Shown in pieces: positions 29,070-39,059 of a stretch of DNA of 64,000 nt. The first letter of the stretch is position 1, and every line of letters starts with the position of its first letter. Source of the DNA: Diplonema papillatum. Its lineage: Eukaryota; Euglenozoa; Diplonemea; Diplonemida; Diplonemidae. The stretch is taken from NCBI GenBank assembly GCA_030068145.1, contig JAPJBO010000096.1, positions 248,001 to 312,000 of the forward strand, in the 5' to 3' direction. The position numbers were made by a program, and so were the translations under genes. The notes under the pieces were generated by a model. It saw nothing but the letters and a program-made list of their open reading frames with translations, did not search any database and had not been told where the DNA came from.

Positions 29070-31619
29070 TCACTTGACCCCGTCGCTTCCCCCACGTAGC
29101 GTCTCAAGCACCCACGAGTTCTGGAAGATCTCCTGGCTGTCACACGAGCTGCTGGTCACAGGCGACGTCGGAGACAGCTTCGCTGCGAAGTGTGGTGAGG
29201 TCTGCCTGCGGGGAGCACCCAACGGGATGGTGGGCGGGCTGCGTGCAGACGGAAGGCTATGCCCCCTGCTCTGGGAACGGGCTGTGCTCGGCGTGGGTTC
29301 GTCTGTCTGCAGAGCGAGCTGTTCAAGGGGAATGGGCGCGACGCTGGACGAGCTGGCCGGGGATACGGCCGACGGCAGGCCGCCGTCCGCGTTGCGGCTG
29401 CCGAAGACGGAAGGCGGGGCCCACGGCGCGAACGGAGCGCTGAGCTGCCGCGACCCCCTCGGCCGCCGCTCGAGGCCGTCGGAAAACAGCCCGCCAGCCC
29501 GGGACAGAGCCGCGGTGCTGGCGGAGAGCACCTCCATGCTCTTCTTCCTCGACGCTTCGAACTGCCCCCCGTCGCCCAGCCCTAGAACCCCGGCGTCCAG
29601 GGGTCGCACTCCGGACAGGCTCCCGCCATTCCCCGGGGCGAAATCCCTGCTCCCGAAGGTGGGTTCCGTCGCGAACCGGTCGCCTCCCGCCTGGTAGTAA
29701 CACGCTTCGGACCCGGGGCTCACGGTCGGCATCGAAGCGGACGGAGAGTATTCACCACCACCCCCCGGGGGGTCCTCCGCGTCCCCCCGCGCCGCCTCCC
29801 CTACCGGGGAAGGGGCGTCGCGCAGGGAACGCCGGCCGGCCCCTCCCCACGTCGGCGGCGCGGTCGCCCGCCGCCGCTGGCTGCCGCCCGGCTCGAAGCC
29901 AACGGAAAGCTGCTCCGCGCGGTGCGGCGGCTGCCCCCCCCTGTCCCCGGGCCAACTGTGGCCTTCCCCTTCGCCGCGCTCTGGATCCGCGCGACCCGCC
30001 GAGGCGTGGCCGGCTTGCGGCTCCCGGCCGGGAGACTCGAACGCGTGGATCTGACCGAAATGCACGGAAGCCTGCTCGGGGTGCCGCGGCTGCCCCCGCG
30101 GCAGCGCCGAGCCTCTGTCCCCGGCCCAACCGTGGCCTTCCCCTTCGCTGCGCCCCGCCGATGCGTGGCCGCCTTGCGGCTCTCGAGTATGCGGCTCGAA
30201 CGCGTGGGTCTCCGGCTCGCCACGACCGAAATGCACGGAAGCCTGCTCGGGGTACCCCCGGCTGTCGCCAGCCCAACCCGGGCGCGTCGCTTCTTCCCCG
30301 TCGAAGCCGGCGTGCCCCTGCCCGCCCTGCTCTGGACCCGAGCGCCCCGGCAAGGCGCGGCCGCCCTGCTGCTCGCGGGCCGGGGAGTCTAGCCCGTGAA
30401 ACTCCGGCTGTCCACGACCGAAATGCACGGACACCTGCTCCCGCGGAAGCGCCGAGCCGCGGCTGTCGCCGGCCCAACCCGCGCGGCTGAAGGAGCTCCC
30501 GTTGCCGTGCGCTGCCGCCGGCGGGCGGTCGGAGTGGCCGCCGGGCAACCGCAGCACGCGGGCCGCCGACCCGTCCAGGTACGAGTGCAAGGACCGGTAT
30601 GCGGCGGGGTCTAGCAGGGCGTCTACCGCGTTTCCAACGCCTGGCTGCGCGGTTCTTGACGGCGCGAAGAGGCTGTCCGACGAATCTCCGACGGCCACGT
30701 CCGCACCGCGACGGTCCAAGCCGTCTGTGTACGGATTCGGCAGCGGGTGGCTCCGCGTGTCTACATAGCCGTCAACGACTGGGGCGTACAGTTGGTTGTT
30801 GATGACGATGGTGCTCCGCAGGTCCGAGTCACTTGACAGCGTTTTGCCGACGGACCGATCGCTTGTATTGTGCCGGCGCTGCTGCGAGGCCTGCCGGTGC
30901 GAAGGTTCCGTATCGTACCCGTTCGGGTCTGGTAGGTCGGGTACGGAGTGGGATGGTGGGTGGAGGGCGGCTTCTTTCCGCTGCAAGCGGTGGCGCATGG
31001 AGGCGTGGCGCTCGGCGCAGAGGGACAACTCCTGCGCAGCGGCCCGCCGGTGTGCGGAGGCTGTTGAAGCGAGCACGCGCAGGCAGGGGTTGTGCGTGGT
31101 GTACGCCGTCTCTCCGCCGGAGGCGAAGCCTTGCTGTAAGACGTGGCAGTACGCCCCTGCCGCCGCTGCGTTCTCGTCGAGCATTGCGATTCGGAGACCG
31201 TGTATCTGCCGGACCCACGCAGTCATCTCCGCCTCGAGCCACCCCTTCAGCAGCTTCACCGACACGTCCACGCTGCCCCCGGCACTCCCCCCCTCGTCCG
31301 GGCCCCGCTCCCGTTCCCCGTGCAGCACCAATCCCAACGATCCTCCATCCTGCGGTTCCCTCGCTACTTCCCGTCGCGCGTGCGCGTTGCCGCTTCGCAT
31401 TCGGCCTTCGTACTGCCACCCACCCACCACCCCCACCGCAGGGACGCGGGCAATCGGGGAGGCCAGGACGTCTGCTTTTGGGGGTTCAATCGAGGGGTTC
31501 TTTTTTTTACATAAGCGCCAGCTTGAAAGGAAATGCTCGACGATGCTGCCCGACAAAGAACAGAAGGGATCCAAAGTGCTGCAACTACCGAACCACGTGT
31601 TGAACGGACGTGAGGTCAT
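29070..31619 (-). CDS. Low-complexity repeat protein of unknown function
   Basis: 849 residues from ATG 31619. The first ~38 codons lie in the left copy of a transposon direct repeat (31504-31735), so the native start may be ATG 31400 (MRSGNAHARRE) or an upstream exon. Residues ~120-240 are helical with few low-complexity runs (LLKGWLEAEMTAWVRQIHGL) and may be the folded part. Residues ~373-560 hold about four imperfect repeats built on GWAGDSRG, ASVHFGRG and REPQGGHASAGRS. The remainder is Gly/Ser/Pro/Arg-rich and probably disordered. I do not recognise the family. The stop codon adjoins the rRNA fragment at 28891-29060. Confidence 0.6.
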   Translation of the reverse strand: MTSRPFNTWFGSCSTLDPFCSLSGSIVEHFLSSWRLCKKKNPSIEPPKADVLASPIARVPAVGVVGGWQYEGRMRSGNAHARREVAREPQDGGSLGLVLHGERERGPDEGGSAGGSVDVSVKLLKGWLEAEMTAWVRQIHGLRIAMLDENAAAAGAYCHVLQQGFASGGETAYTTHNPCLRVLASTASAHRRAAAQELSLCAERHASMRHRLQRKEAALHPPSHSVPDLPDPNGYDTEPSHRQASQQRRHNTSDRSVGKTLSSDSDLRSTIVINNQLYAPVVDGYVDTRSHPLPNPYTDGLDRRGADVAVGDSSDSLFAPSRTAQPGVGNAVDALLDPAAYRSLHSYLDGSAARVLRLPGGHSDRPPAAAHGNGSSFSRAGWAGDSRGSALPREQVSVHFGRGQPEFHGLDSPAREQQGGRALPGRSGPEQGGQGHAGFDGEEATRPGWAGDSRGYPEQASVHFGRGEPETHAFEPHTREPQGGHASAGRSEGEGHGWAGDRGSALPRGQPRHPEQASVHFGQIHAFESPGREPQAGHASAGRADPERGEGEGHSWPGDRGGQPPHRAEQLSVGFEPGGSQRRRATAPPTWGGAGRRSLRDAPSPVGEAARGDAEDPPGGGGEYSPSASMPTVSPGSEACYYQAGGDRFATEPTFGSRDFAPGNGGSLSGVRPLDAGVLGLGDGGQFEASRKKSMEVLSASTAALSRAGGLFSDGLERRPRGSRQLSAPFAPWAPPSVFGSRNADGGLPSAVSPASSSSVAPIPLEQLALQTDEPTPSTARSQSRGHSLPSARSPPTIPLGAPRRQTSPHFAAKLSPTSPVTSSSCDSQEIFQNSWVLETLRGGSDGVK

Positions 31620-31735
31620 GCGGGTCTACCCCTACACGACAAATCACACAAACACAACAGGTCAAAAGTCCTGAGTGAGAAAACAACACACGGTCGTGTA
31701 AGCGAAGAACAAATCAGATTGTGTTTGTATTGTAA
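31504..31735 (+). repeat. Split direct repeat A1 of a YR-type retroelement
   Basis: From ACATAAGCGCCAGCTTGAAA to GTTTGTATTGTA. It repeats, same orientation, as the first ~215 bases of 35262-35527. Together with the partial copy at 35161 this gives an A1 - internal - B1 A2 B2 order. The antisense of this segment supplies the N-terminus of the ORF ending at 29070. Confidence 0.8.
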
Positions 31736-31824
31736 AAAAAAAAACTCGAATCTCTGGTGTGGTCGGTATAGCCAGGGGGGAACTACGGGGAACTGACCTT
31801 GGGGTGTCTTCTTTTTTTTGTAGT

Positions 31825-31933
31825 GGATTTTTCAAACGCCACGCACTGGCGCCAAACCGGGAGCTTTGGAGTGAGCGAAACGGTTCCTCTTGCTTGGGCT
31901 TTCCACAGAAGGGCCAAGCCGTTTGAAAAATGG
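31825..31933. mobile_element. Hairpin MITE-like element
   Basis: GGATTTTTCAAACG at the left is inverted as CGTTTGAAAAAT at the right, with further pairing of the adjacent GCC/GGC blocks. Non-coding. Confidence 0.55.
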
Positions 31934-32013
31934 AGCCTTCGGGGTGTCGGGGGTGGTGCTTTCGGGGTGCCGTGGCATGAAGGATTCTTTGGAAACATAG
32001 TTGGCAAGCAAAG

Positions 32014-32107
32014 CCGACTTTGCTTAAATTTGCTCAGGAGATTTGCTTCAGATTACGAGCAAATAAAAGCAGATTTAAACAAAGAAAAGCAAATTTAAGC
32101 AAAGTAG
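32014..32107. mobile_element. Hairpin MITE-like element, AT-rich
   Basis: ACTTTGCTTAAATTTGCT (32017-32034) recurs as its exact inverse at 32088-32105. The interior repeats the AGCAAA / TTTGCT theme. Low GC contrasts with its surroundings. Confidence 0.7.
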
Positions 32108-32136
32108 GCATCATGCACTAGGGATTTTGACAACAC

Positions 32137-32182
32137 TGAGGAAGCATGCAACAAAGGCAGGAAAAGGTGAACCTGCGGAAAC
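32137..32182 (+). pseudogene. Possible relic of the SSU rRNA 3' end
   Basis: Contains AGGTGAACCTGCGGAA (32165-32180), identical to the 3'-terminal helix region of eukaryotic 18S rRNA, preceded by GAGGAA and AACAAAGG in the expected order but with altered spacing and intervening bases. Short, so chance cannot be excluded. Confidence 0.35.
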
Positions 32183-33329
32183 GGAGCCGGGACTGTGTTG
32201 CACGATAGCCGTGCAGGGCGACAAGAATGGTGTGGTTGAAGAAAAGCCTCGCAATGCTCAACCATTCGTACCGTGTTCCCGGAACAGAAGGAGAAGGACG
32301 CTCGAAACCCCCAACATGACACCAGAAAAGCTGAAGAACGACTCGATGTGATCAAGGTTCTGACTCTCAGACCTTGGGTCTATGAGGGCAGGGGGCGCTA
32401 GACACAAACGGGCACTCGTTCCTCTACTGTACGGTGGGTCATGTTCAAGGAACAGGGGGCAGTAGATGCATGTCAACGAGGTGGGAACATGGCCGGTCTC
32501 AACAAGAGGCCACACCGAACCAGCAGGCGTTCGAAGTCGATGTGCACGCCATACAAGAGCAGACGGCAAGTAAGGCCGGTAACAAGGTGCGAGCCGTACC
32601 GCAGGCACAGATAAAATAAGCACCACGCAATCAAGATTCCGGTGATAGACGAAAGGATGTGCTTGAGTCCAATTTGTGTCTGCATGGAAGGGAAGCTGAT
32701 AAGAAGTTACTTCTTGATAAACTGCATGCCCTCACCCGAAGCATGCCATTCAAGGTTAATGTTGTGGGCAAACTGCTCTACGATCTCTGGAACAGAAGGA
32801 TGCAGAGCCCGAAGAACCCAAGGCTTTGCCGTGTCCGAAGTCTCCCTCTCGCCAGCGAAAGAAGCAAACAAGCCAGAGCCTCTCCTTGCGCGCCATTCCG
32901 ACACTCCAATCCCTCTTGGGTTTGGGCAAGAAGGTGATCCGCAATCACGTTCAGAAGCCCAGGTGGCGTTTGCATCAGCTCCTCTACTCTGGGAGAAACC
33001 GGAAGCTCTCCGGAGATGGTACCTGCATTCCAACTCGTCGGAAAGGCCAGTCGACGGCGGTATGCAAAGCGGGCGGAGGACTGCGAAGGCGTGACTACCA
33101 CAAGAAGGACTCGCTGTCTCTCTGTTCTGCCCCTGCCGCCATAGCCGTCTTATCCTCGGCCAAGCACCAGTTTCTCCTCCTGCAACGCAAACTTGCCTTC
33201 AGCATGGCCATTATGACTGTCATTCTGGTTATCAACCTTACTCCTCGCTCGGGTTGCCGTCTTCGACCGCGACCGCCTCTGATATTTTGGGTTAGAATGC
33301 AAATATTCTGTGGCGATTTGCGGTGTCGC

Positions 33330-34057
33330 GGTTATCTCTTCGTACGTGATGTGTCATGCTTTCGCCTCTTTAGCTCGACTTGATCGTCGCGCGTTTGGCG
33401 CCTCGCTTCTTCTTCGATTGCTCGTCCAGGTTTATCGGTTGCTGCACCGGCGCTTTCATACGCCGCACTTCACTTTCTGGTACTCGTGGCACACCCGCTC
33501 ACTCCACTTTTCGTGTTCCGTAGCTTGAACACCGCCCATCTCGCCGCACGCTCCGCCCTTCCACCTCCGTACGTCGGGAAAAGATCGTGCCGTCGTCAGC
33601 TGTGTCTTCCATCGTCTCCGTACCACCACGGAAGATCGGCGTCATCTCGTACCCCGTGAGGCGGGGCTCCCACCGTGCTCAGCGACCTATCTTCTCCAGT
33701 TTCCTGTCTGGCAGAAGCGGTCCGTCGCCGTTTCGCTCCAGCGCATCCCCGACGGTTTTTAAAAGTTTTGCGAGTCCTCGCACACATGCTCAACGGTGTC
33801 CCGTCCGTCGTCGCTACGACACTGCCCGGAAGATCCAGTTTGGTGCACACTTCAAAGTCGACGGCGAGCTCCACCATCGAGACGTCACCCGCCACCGACC
33901 AGCACACCCATCCAGCCAATACTGCAGCGCCCGGAACCAACCTCTCTCCTCCGACCGCCGCGAAGGTCTCCGGTCCCGCGATCGCTTCGAAACCCGGCCG
34001 GTGCGGGGCCTCTGATAGAACATTTCCCGCTCTCCTTACCGCAGCTGATCCTGTCAC
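33330..34057 (-). pseudogene. LINE relic, C-terminal part of an RT polyprotein
   Basis: The minus frame at 33596-34057 contains MVELAVDFEVCTKLDLPG, matching MLELAIDFELFSGLSMPL of the intact element at 6.6-10.2 kb, with similar preceding Trp/Ala context. Further on, a broken frame near 33480-33520 reads C-H-x-Y...K-C-G like the Cys/His array. It is a separate, older family member, decayed by frameshifts, in antisense to the YR element. Confidence 0.6.
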
Positions 34058-34429
34058 TACCTGTCAAACCGTGACTCCCAGTCTGTCCTTCCTTCTCATC
34101 CTATTCCTTCCTCTTCGGGGCACGCATAGCACATAGCGCTCTGCGCAAGCTGGGGCCGTAATACTGCACCTTTGTAGCTCTTCCGCCCCACCTTCGCCAG
34201 GGCCGACTGCAGAAAGTGGTCGCCACAAAGGAATTACCCCGAAATCACCGATTTTGGCCTGGACCAGGTGGCTTGTCTCCTGGGGTCTTCTATCTTGATA
34301 CGCTCGAATAACCCGAAACAGTCCATATTTTGTGACGAAAAAGTGCAAAGTAGCTTAGAAACGCTCTCCAGGACCCAAGGCTGCATCCCTGAAGCACTCA
34401 GCAAAAAAAACAAGAAACGAAAAAAAAAG

Positions 34430-34508
34430 ACACCCCCCCCCCATGTTGAACTACGGGGGAACTACGGGGAACTGGCCCACCGACCACACCAGAATCTCTG
34501 AGTTCGGA
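34430..34508. repeat. Inverted copy of the 31741-31825 segment
   Basis: Read in reverse, CAGAGATTCTGGTGTGGTCG matches ATCTCTGGTGTGGTCGGT near 31752, and both have the AACTACGGGGAACT block and a poly-pyrimidine/poly-purine end. The pair would act as terminal inverted repeats of a ~2.75-kb segment, but no transposase is visible. Confidence 0.5.
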
Positions 34509-34644
34509 CAGTCCCACGCTCACAAGTTTGGTCCGGCTTGTGGTCGTGCGTCACGCATTTCTCCCCTCAGTTACCAAAAAAAAAAAAACAGAGAAGAAGA
34601 AGAAAGAGAAGAGAACAAAAAAAAAAAAAAAAAAAAAAAAAAAC

Positions 34645-35125
34645 ATGAACCTTGCGGGCCCACGTAGGAGTTTCGTCAGAGCCCGTTTAAGGGCGATGTG
34701 CATGGGCTGGAGCTGGGCTCCGGCGATAGCACAGAGAGCTTCTCGCGTCATCCTGCCGGAGACTGACGGTCTCCCGTGGGTTGACAATTTTATCATCGTG
34801 GGCGATTCTTTGGCCGAGGCGGAAGAGAAGTTCACACGTTTCGCCCGGCGATGTCGTGAGGTGAACTGCGTCCTCAACGACGACGAAGGCCAGTACGGGA
34901 TTGCCTGAACGAGGGCCACTCGAAGAATTACGCGGCGAACATAATACTGTCATTTTTGATCTGGCCCGAGAGTACCGACTTGAGCTCACGGCTACGTGGG
35001 TGCCGACCCACGAACAGAGGGCGGACGAGTACACCCGCGGTACCCAGACAAAAGAGAACGCGACGCCTGGAGGGTGGTTACCGAAGGAAGAAGATCTCTC
35101 GCCTCCTCCGGATCTGACTACTTGA
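34645..35125 (+). pseudogene. RT/RNase H relic of a DIRS/VIPER-type retroelement
   Basis: The frame at 34645-34908 gives MGWSWAPAIAQRAS and LPWVDNFIIVGDSLAEAEEK, the RT palm signatures of YR retroelements (the usual YxDD-type box reads WVDN here). A second frame at 34901-35125 gives TVIFDLAREY and LTATWVPTHEQRADEYTR, the end of the RNase H domain with its conserved Asp. The thumb and most of RNase H are deleted between the two, and the frames differ. Clearly non-functional. A long A run (34619-34643) precedes it. Confidence 0.75.
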
Positions 35126-35160
35126 AAAGCCACTGCGTGGTCCCTGGGGGTCCTGGAAGG

Positions 35161-35262
35161 TGTAAGCGAAGAACAAATCAGATTGTGTTTGTATTGTATT
35201 TGCCCCTTACCTCTATATTTCCCCCCTTCCATTCGGAGTCGAAGCAGCTACGTCGAGTATTT
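35161..35262 (+). repeat. Split direct repeat B1
   Basis: From GTAAGCGAAGAACAAATCAG to GCTACGTCGAGTATTTTT. It repeats the last ~100 bases of the A2-B2 unit. About 37 bases at its start also form the end of A1. Confidence 0.75.
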
Positions 35263-35527
35263 TTACATAAGCGCCAGCTTGAAAGGAAATGCTCGACGAT
35301 GCTGCCCGACAAAGAAGGGATCCAAAGTGCTGTAACTACCGAACCACGTGTTGAACGGACGTGAGGTCATGCACACGACAAATCACACAAACACAACAGG
35401 TCAAAAGTCCTGAGTGAGAAAACAACACACGGTGGTGTAAGCGAAGAACAAATCAGATTGTGTTTGTATTGTATTTGCCCCTTACCTCTTCCATTCGGAG
35501 TCGAAGCAGCTACGTCGAGTATTTTTG
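35262..35527 (+). repeat. Split direct repeat A2-B2 (complete unit)
   Basis: Contains the whole repeat: the A part (ACATAAGCGCCAGC...) and the B part ending CGTCGAGTATTTTT. It follows B1 without a gap. Confidence 0.75.
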
Positions 35528-35597
35528 CAGGAAATCGTCGAGGAGGCCGCCTGCCTTGCAAATAATCGCGTCTGTTTTTGCGGATGTCCACCGGGTT

Positions 35598-35890
35598 TTG
35601 CGGGTGTCACACTGATTTCATGCTGAACTTGCGGGTGTCACACTGATTTCATGCTGAACTTGCGGGTGTCACACTGATTTCATGCTGAACTTGCGGGTGT
35701 CACACTGATTTCATGCTGAACTTGCGGGTGTCACACTGATTTCATGCTGAACTTGCGGGTGTCACACTGATTTCATGCTGAACTTGCGGGTGTCACACTG
35801 ATTTCATGCTGAACTTGCGGGTGTCACACTGATTTCATGCTGAATTTGCGGGTGTCACACTGATTTTCATGCTGAACTTGCGGGTGTCAC
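35598..35890. repeat. 31-bp tandem repeat, ~9.4 copies
   Basis: Unit TTGCGGGTGTCACACTGATT then TCATGCTGAAC. Central copies are identical; the last two show single changes. Non-coding. The edges degrade into related GCGGGTGTCACACCG variants. Confidence 0.9.
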
Positions 35891-36129
35891 ACCGAATTGC
35901 ACACCGGATTCGCGGGTGTGACACCGCACAGTTTACATCCACCGGGTGCTGGAGCACACCGTGTACGAGAGCCTGCATTTGGTAGCTAGCAGCAGCAAAA
36001 AGGAGGAATGGCGCTCCAACAGGATTTGCGGGCTAGGAACGGACGTCGGTGAGGCTTGTGCCGGAGCGGGGAGCACGACACGACGTAAACCGAGTGTATT
36101 TCCAAACAGGTTAGCAGGATCTCAACTCT

Positions 36130-36810
36130 GATAGGTTTCAACCTACGAATCCTACGGGTACAGCTTTGGGTTCCTGCTCGATGACGTCCATTGCTGCGGA
36201 CTACGGGCATAGGAGAGCCGACAAGGTAGGGACCGCACGAAATGCAACAAAATCACTGTGTCCCGACTGACTGCAATCAATTATTGGTTACAGGTGGGTT
36301 ACAATAACTGGATACATGGTGGGGATCTAAATCGGAGTTGCCAACCTCCTCGCGGTGGTCCCCGTCCTCGTGCGCAAGCACGGCTAATGGCAACACGTGC
36401 ACAGTGCGCTGCTCAGGGTAGTTGAAAGCCTGTCAGCAGTCCCGAGGGACGATAGTACTAATAATGCAACCCCTTACTAAACTGCTATGTGTGCGATGGT
36501 TATCGGTGAGATTCACCACGTCAGTTTACTGCGAGCGAAACTGGACGCGTACAGGTGATCCTGGCTAGTTGCGTACCTCAAGTAGACAATAATCAACAAT
36601 CTGAGGCAAGCTCAGAGCAATCCCCCTTCGCCTGCAGCGTTGTGTTGTAGTAGCGTAGCTGCCGGCCCGAATCTGCTGAGAGGCCGATGCATGAATATTT
36701 TCGGCTGGTCGTGCGAAACGTACTCGATGGGACTCAGCACGTCCGGTTAACTTTTTGCAGCAAGGACATCTTGGCATGCGTACAGTGATCGTGGCCAGTT
36801 CTTCAGTGTT
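36130..36810. other. Intergenic downstream of WDR13; remote R2-like copy near 36590-36800
   Basis: No gene. The minus frame near 36590-36800 reads PRCPCCKKL, then HRVRFARP and ENIHASASQQI, with the same spacing as the Cys-bearing frame of R2 copies. So it appears to be an old family member. Confidence 0.45.
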
Positions 36811-36814
36811 GTGT

Positions 36815-37076
36815 TCAGCTGGTGTTCGTAGATGGACTCCCTGACTGTCCACTGTTTGAGCTCGTCAAACTAGCGCTGCGGCTGCCCGAATCGTCGATGC
36901 TGTGGTCCACGTCGACAATGCGTCTGTCGTTGAAGCTCGGTTGTCGGAGTTTTTTCTTCTTGCACTCCCACAGCATGACACTCCCCAACTCGTCACCGGA
37001 TGCGATGTGGCCTGCCTCGTTCACCGCGACATTGAGCACTGCGCCTTGATGGCCTTGGAGCTTCAGAATCTTCGGG
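36815..37076 (-). CDS. WDR13: WDR13 orthologue, exon 3
   Basis: Begins after an AG acceptor at 37078-37077 preceded by an A run, and completes a Ser codon split 2+1 with exon 2. It encodes the last WD blade (KLQGHQGAVLNVAVNEAGH, then SGDELGSVMLWE), matching the C-terminus of human WDR13 (LQGHSAPVLDVSFN..., GMVIVW). A Ser-rich tail ends at the stop 36815-36817. All three exons together give 597 residues in one frame. Confidence 0.8.
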
Positions 37077-37773
37077 CTGTTTTTTGTGTTGAGCGGCTTA
37101 TTTCTTAATTTGCCGTGGGTGTAGATAGAGGACCATCAGCAGCATGGAACCTGAGCCGAGGACAGCGGTGTAGTTCGTCACGCGAACCACACCGCTGTGG
37201 CAATTTGCGAAGTAAACTCTGCAAGCAGCACAGTGGACATAGGGAAACCGATGCCAGCACCAATGGTTGGACAGCAGAGTGCGAGGAAGTAATCCTACGA
37301 GCTGAGGACAGCATATCGTGCGAAGTACTCTACTGGAATGGGGGGATTGCAAGAACGTGCTTGGGGCAATTATGTGCTCAACGCCGAACTGGCCCCAGGT
37401 GTACGTGTTTCGGTCGTTTCAGCCTTGGAGCTTCAGAATCTTCGGGCTGTTTCATGCTTCGGTCCTTTCATCAACCTACTCATGCTCCACTGAGTCTGGT
37501 GCGCGATCTCGTAGTAACATGGGGGGGGGTTGCAAGAACGTGCTTGGATGGATATGTGCTCAACACCGCACTGGTCCCGTCTGCGCCGTGTTTCGGTCCT
37601 TTAAGTCACGGACACATAAGGCGGACCATCATCAGCGCGGAACCTGAGTGTCTGCAGACAGGACAGCGGTGTGAGTCTGGTTTGTCAGGCGGCTGTTCGT
37701 AGCTCGTCACAGCCAGGACCACCCGTGCTACCAGAGCACAGGCGAATCCGTAGTAGCAGAGGGAGCGGCATAC
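37077..37773 (-). other. WDR13 intron 2 (697 bp) filled with repeats
   Basis: GT (37773-37772, GTATGC) to AG. It contains a full R2 copy (about 37540-37735) and fragments of R2 near 37120-37210 and 37340-37400. It also holds a second copy of the exon-3 boundary: the ~30 bases around CCTTGGAGCTTCAGAATCTT recur at 37424-37453. Confidence 0.75.
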
Positions 37774-38203
37774 CTTTCATCCAATTGACCGACGTCCACC
37801 ACGAGCCATACAGATCCATCTTCGGACCCCGTGGCGAACGACAGCCCGTCGGGGCAGAAGGCGGAGCGCAGGAACATTTGCCGCTGCGGTATGGCCAGCC
37901 GCCGGTGGATGGTCATCGTGAACGGCGTCGTCGTCATCGCCTTCAGCACGAAGACCGCAGACGCCATCACGTTGCAGATGAGGTAGTCGTACTGCCGGTC
38001 GACGCCGCGGCAGCTCAGCGAGGTAACTGGGGCGCCTCGATCCAGGGCTAGGCTCGCCGTTTTCTTCAGAGTCTGCTGCATGAAGTCGTACTCGCAGACG
38101 GACACGCGCCCGCCGGCGTCGGCTAGAAACAGGGCCTTCCCGCTGGTGCCCCAGGCTAGATACGTTGCGGCGCGTTTCAGCTTGTGTCGTTTGACTAGTT
38201 TTC
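37774..38203 (-). CDS. WDR13: WDR13 orthologue, exon 2
   Basis: Acceptor AG at 38205-38204, donor at 37773. It encodes GKLVKRHKLKRAATYLAWGT, ADAGGRVSVCEYDF, RGAPVTSLSCRGVDRQYDYL and FCPDGLSFATGSEDGSVWLV. These track human WDR13 segments (GSPVTSISARSW, CPLMSFRQGACVVTGSEDM) in order. Both splice phases agree with exons 1 and 3. Confidence 0.8.
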
Positions 38204-38879
38204 CTGTGTGCGGTGTTTGTACCGTGTGTGGGGGTGTCGAAGGGGGGAGTGCAAAAAGGGGGCAAACGGTGGGGCTTGCGTTTGTCAGTTTTTAGAGTTA
38301 AAGTTCGCTTGAAATTCCGGGGGTTCTCTTAGAGCAAGAAAGGGCTCTGTGGTTACGGGTTGTATATTTAGTGCACGCTTTCGTTATGGGTTATGGCTAG
38401 CCATGTCCGGGACTGTTTGTGACCGACACCAAGTACATTCCTTCGTGGAGTGTAGTCTTGGGCCCCCCACGTTCTACAAGTTGAGCAAGGGTTGCCTTGT
38501 AGCCCGTACCGGTCTGTTGTCTATAGTACTAACAATCTTGCGGGTTGCCCTTGTGCAGGCTAAAAAGACACAGGCAGCGTGTTTTGGTGGTTGATCAGAA
38601 TTCCTTACCTGAATATACACAGGGTAAATACAAGTGGGAAAACGATCACCCGGCACGCACAAACAAAACGAAGCGCCTGTCTTTTTTTGCTTTCCCCTCC
38701 AGCCTCGCTGTTGGCGAGTGGATATGAGGAGTTCGCTCGGAAACGTAAGGGTTCCAACTTGACGCGCCGAAGGCGCTCAAGCAAGCTTGCTTAGTGTGTT
38801 TTAAGCTCATAGCCGACGTCTTTTTAGCCTTCACAATACACTGTAGGGCAACCCGCAAGATTGTTACTTCTGAAAACAA

Positions 38880-39040
38880 AAAAAGCTCGAGGGGCTGCCT
38901 TGTGCCCGTCTATTTGTTGAACGCTCACGCCCGCCACCAAACCTAGATTTACCTGCGTTTCGTATGGGCAGCAGCACATTTACCTCCTTTGAGATTCCGC
39001 AACTGGCGAGCCCCCGCAAGTATTTTCTGCAGAGGAGAGA
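38880..39040 (+). mobile_element. MITE-like element M1, copy in WDR13 intron 1
   Basis: Starts GCTCGAGGGGCTGCCTTGTG and ends CCCGCAAGTATTTTCTGCAG. Shares GTTGAACGCTCACGCCCGCC and CACATTTACCTCCTTTGAGA with other copies. Confidence 0.75.
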
Positions 39041-39059
39041 TGCTTCAACTGCTTGTACG

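Larger units (their letters stand above)
31504..35527 (+). mobile_element. Degenerate tyrosine-recombinase-type retroelement (VIPER/TATE/Ngaro-like), ~4 kb
   Basis: The flanks follow the split-direct-repeat plan of Ngaro and VIPER elements: A1 at 31504-31735, then B1 at 35161-35262 followed by a full A2-B2 at 35262-35527. The only recognisable coding relic is RT/RNase H at 34645-35125, at the 3' end of the interior. That matches VIPER/TATE order, where RT-RH follows the recombinase. No tyrosine recombinase or Gag survives that I can recognise. Other elements (two hairpin MITEs, a LINE relic in antisense) are nested inside. Confidence 0.6.

Noticed and set aside
34616-34643. The A run before the RT relic as a LINE poly(A) tail
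   Set aside because: It precedes the relic on the same strand rather than following an element's 3' end, and no target duplication flanks it.
35598-35890. CRISPR-like array
   Set aside because: Direct 31-bp tandem repeats with no unique spacers, in a eukaryotic genome.
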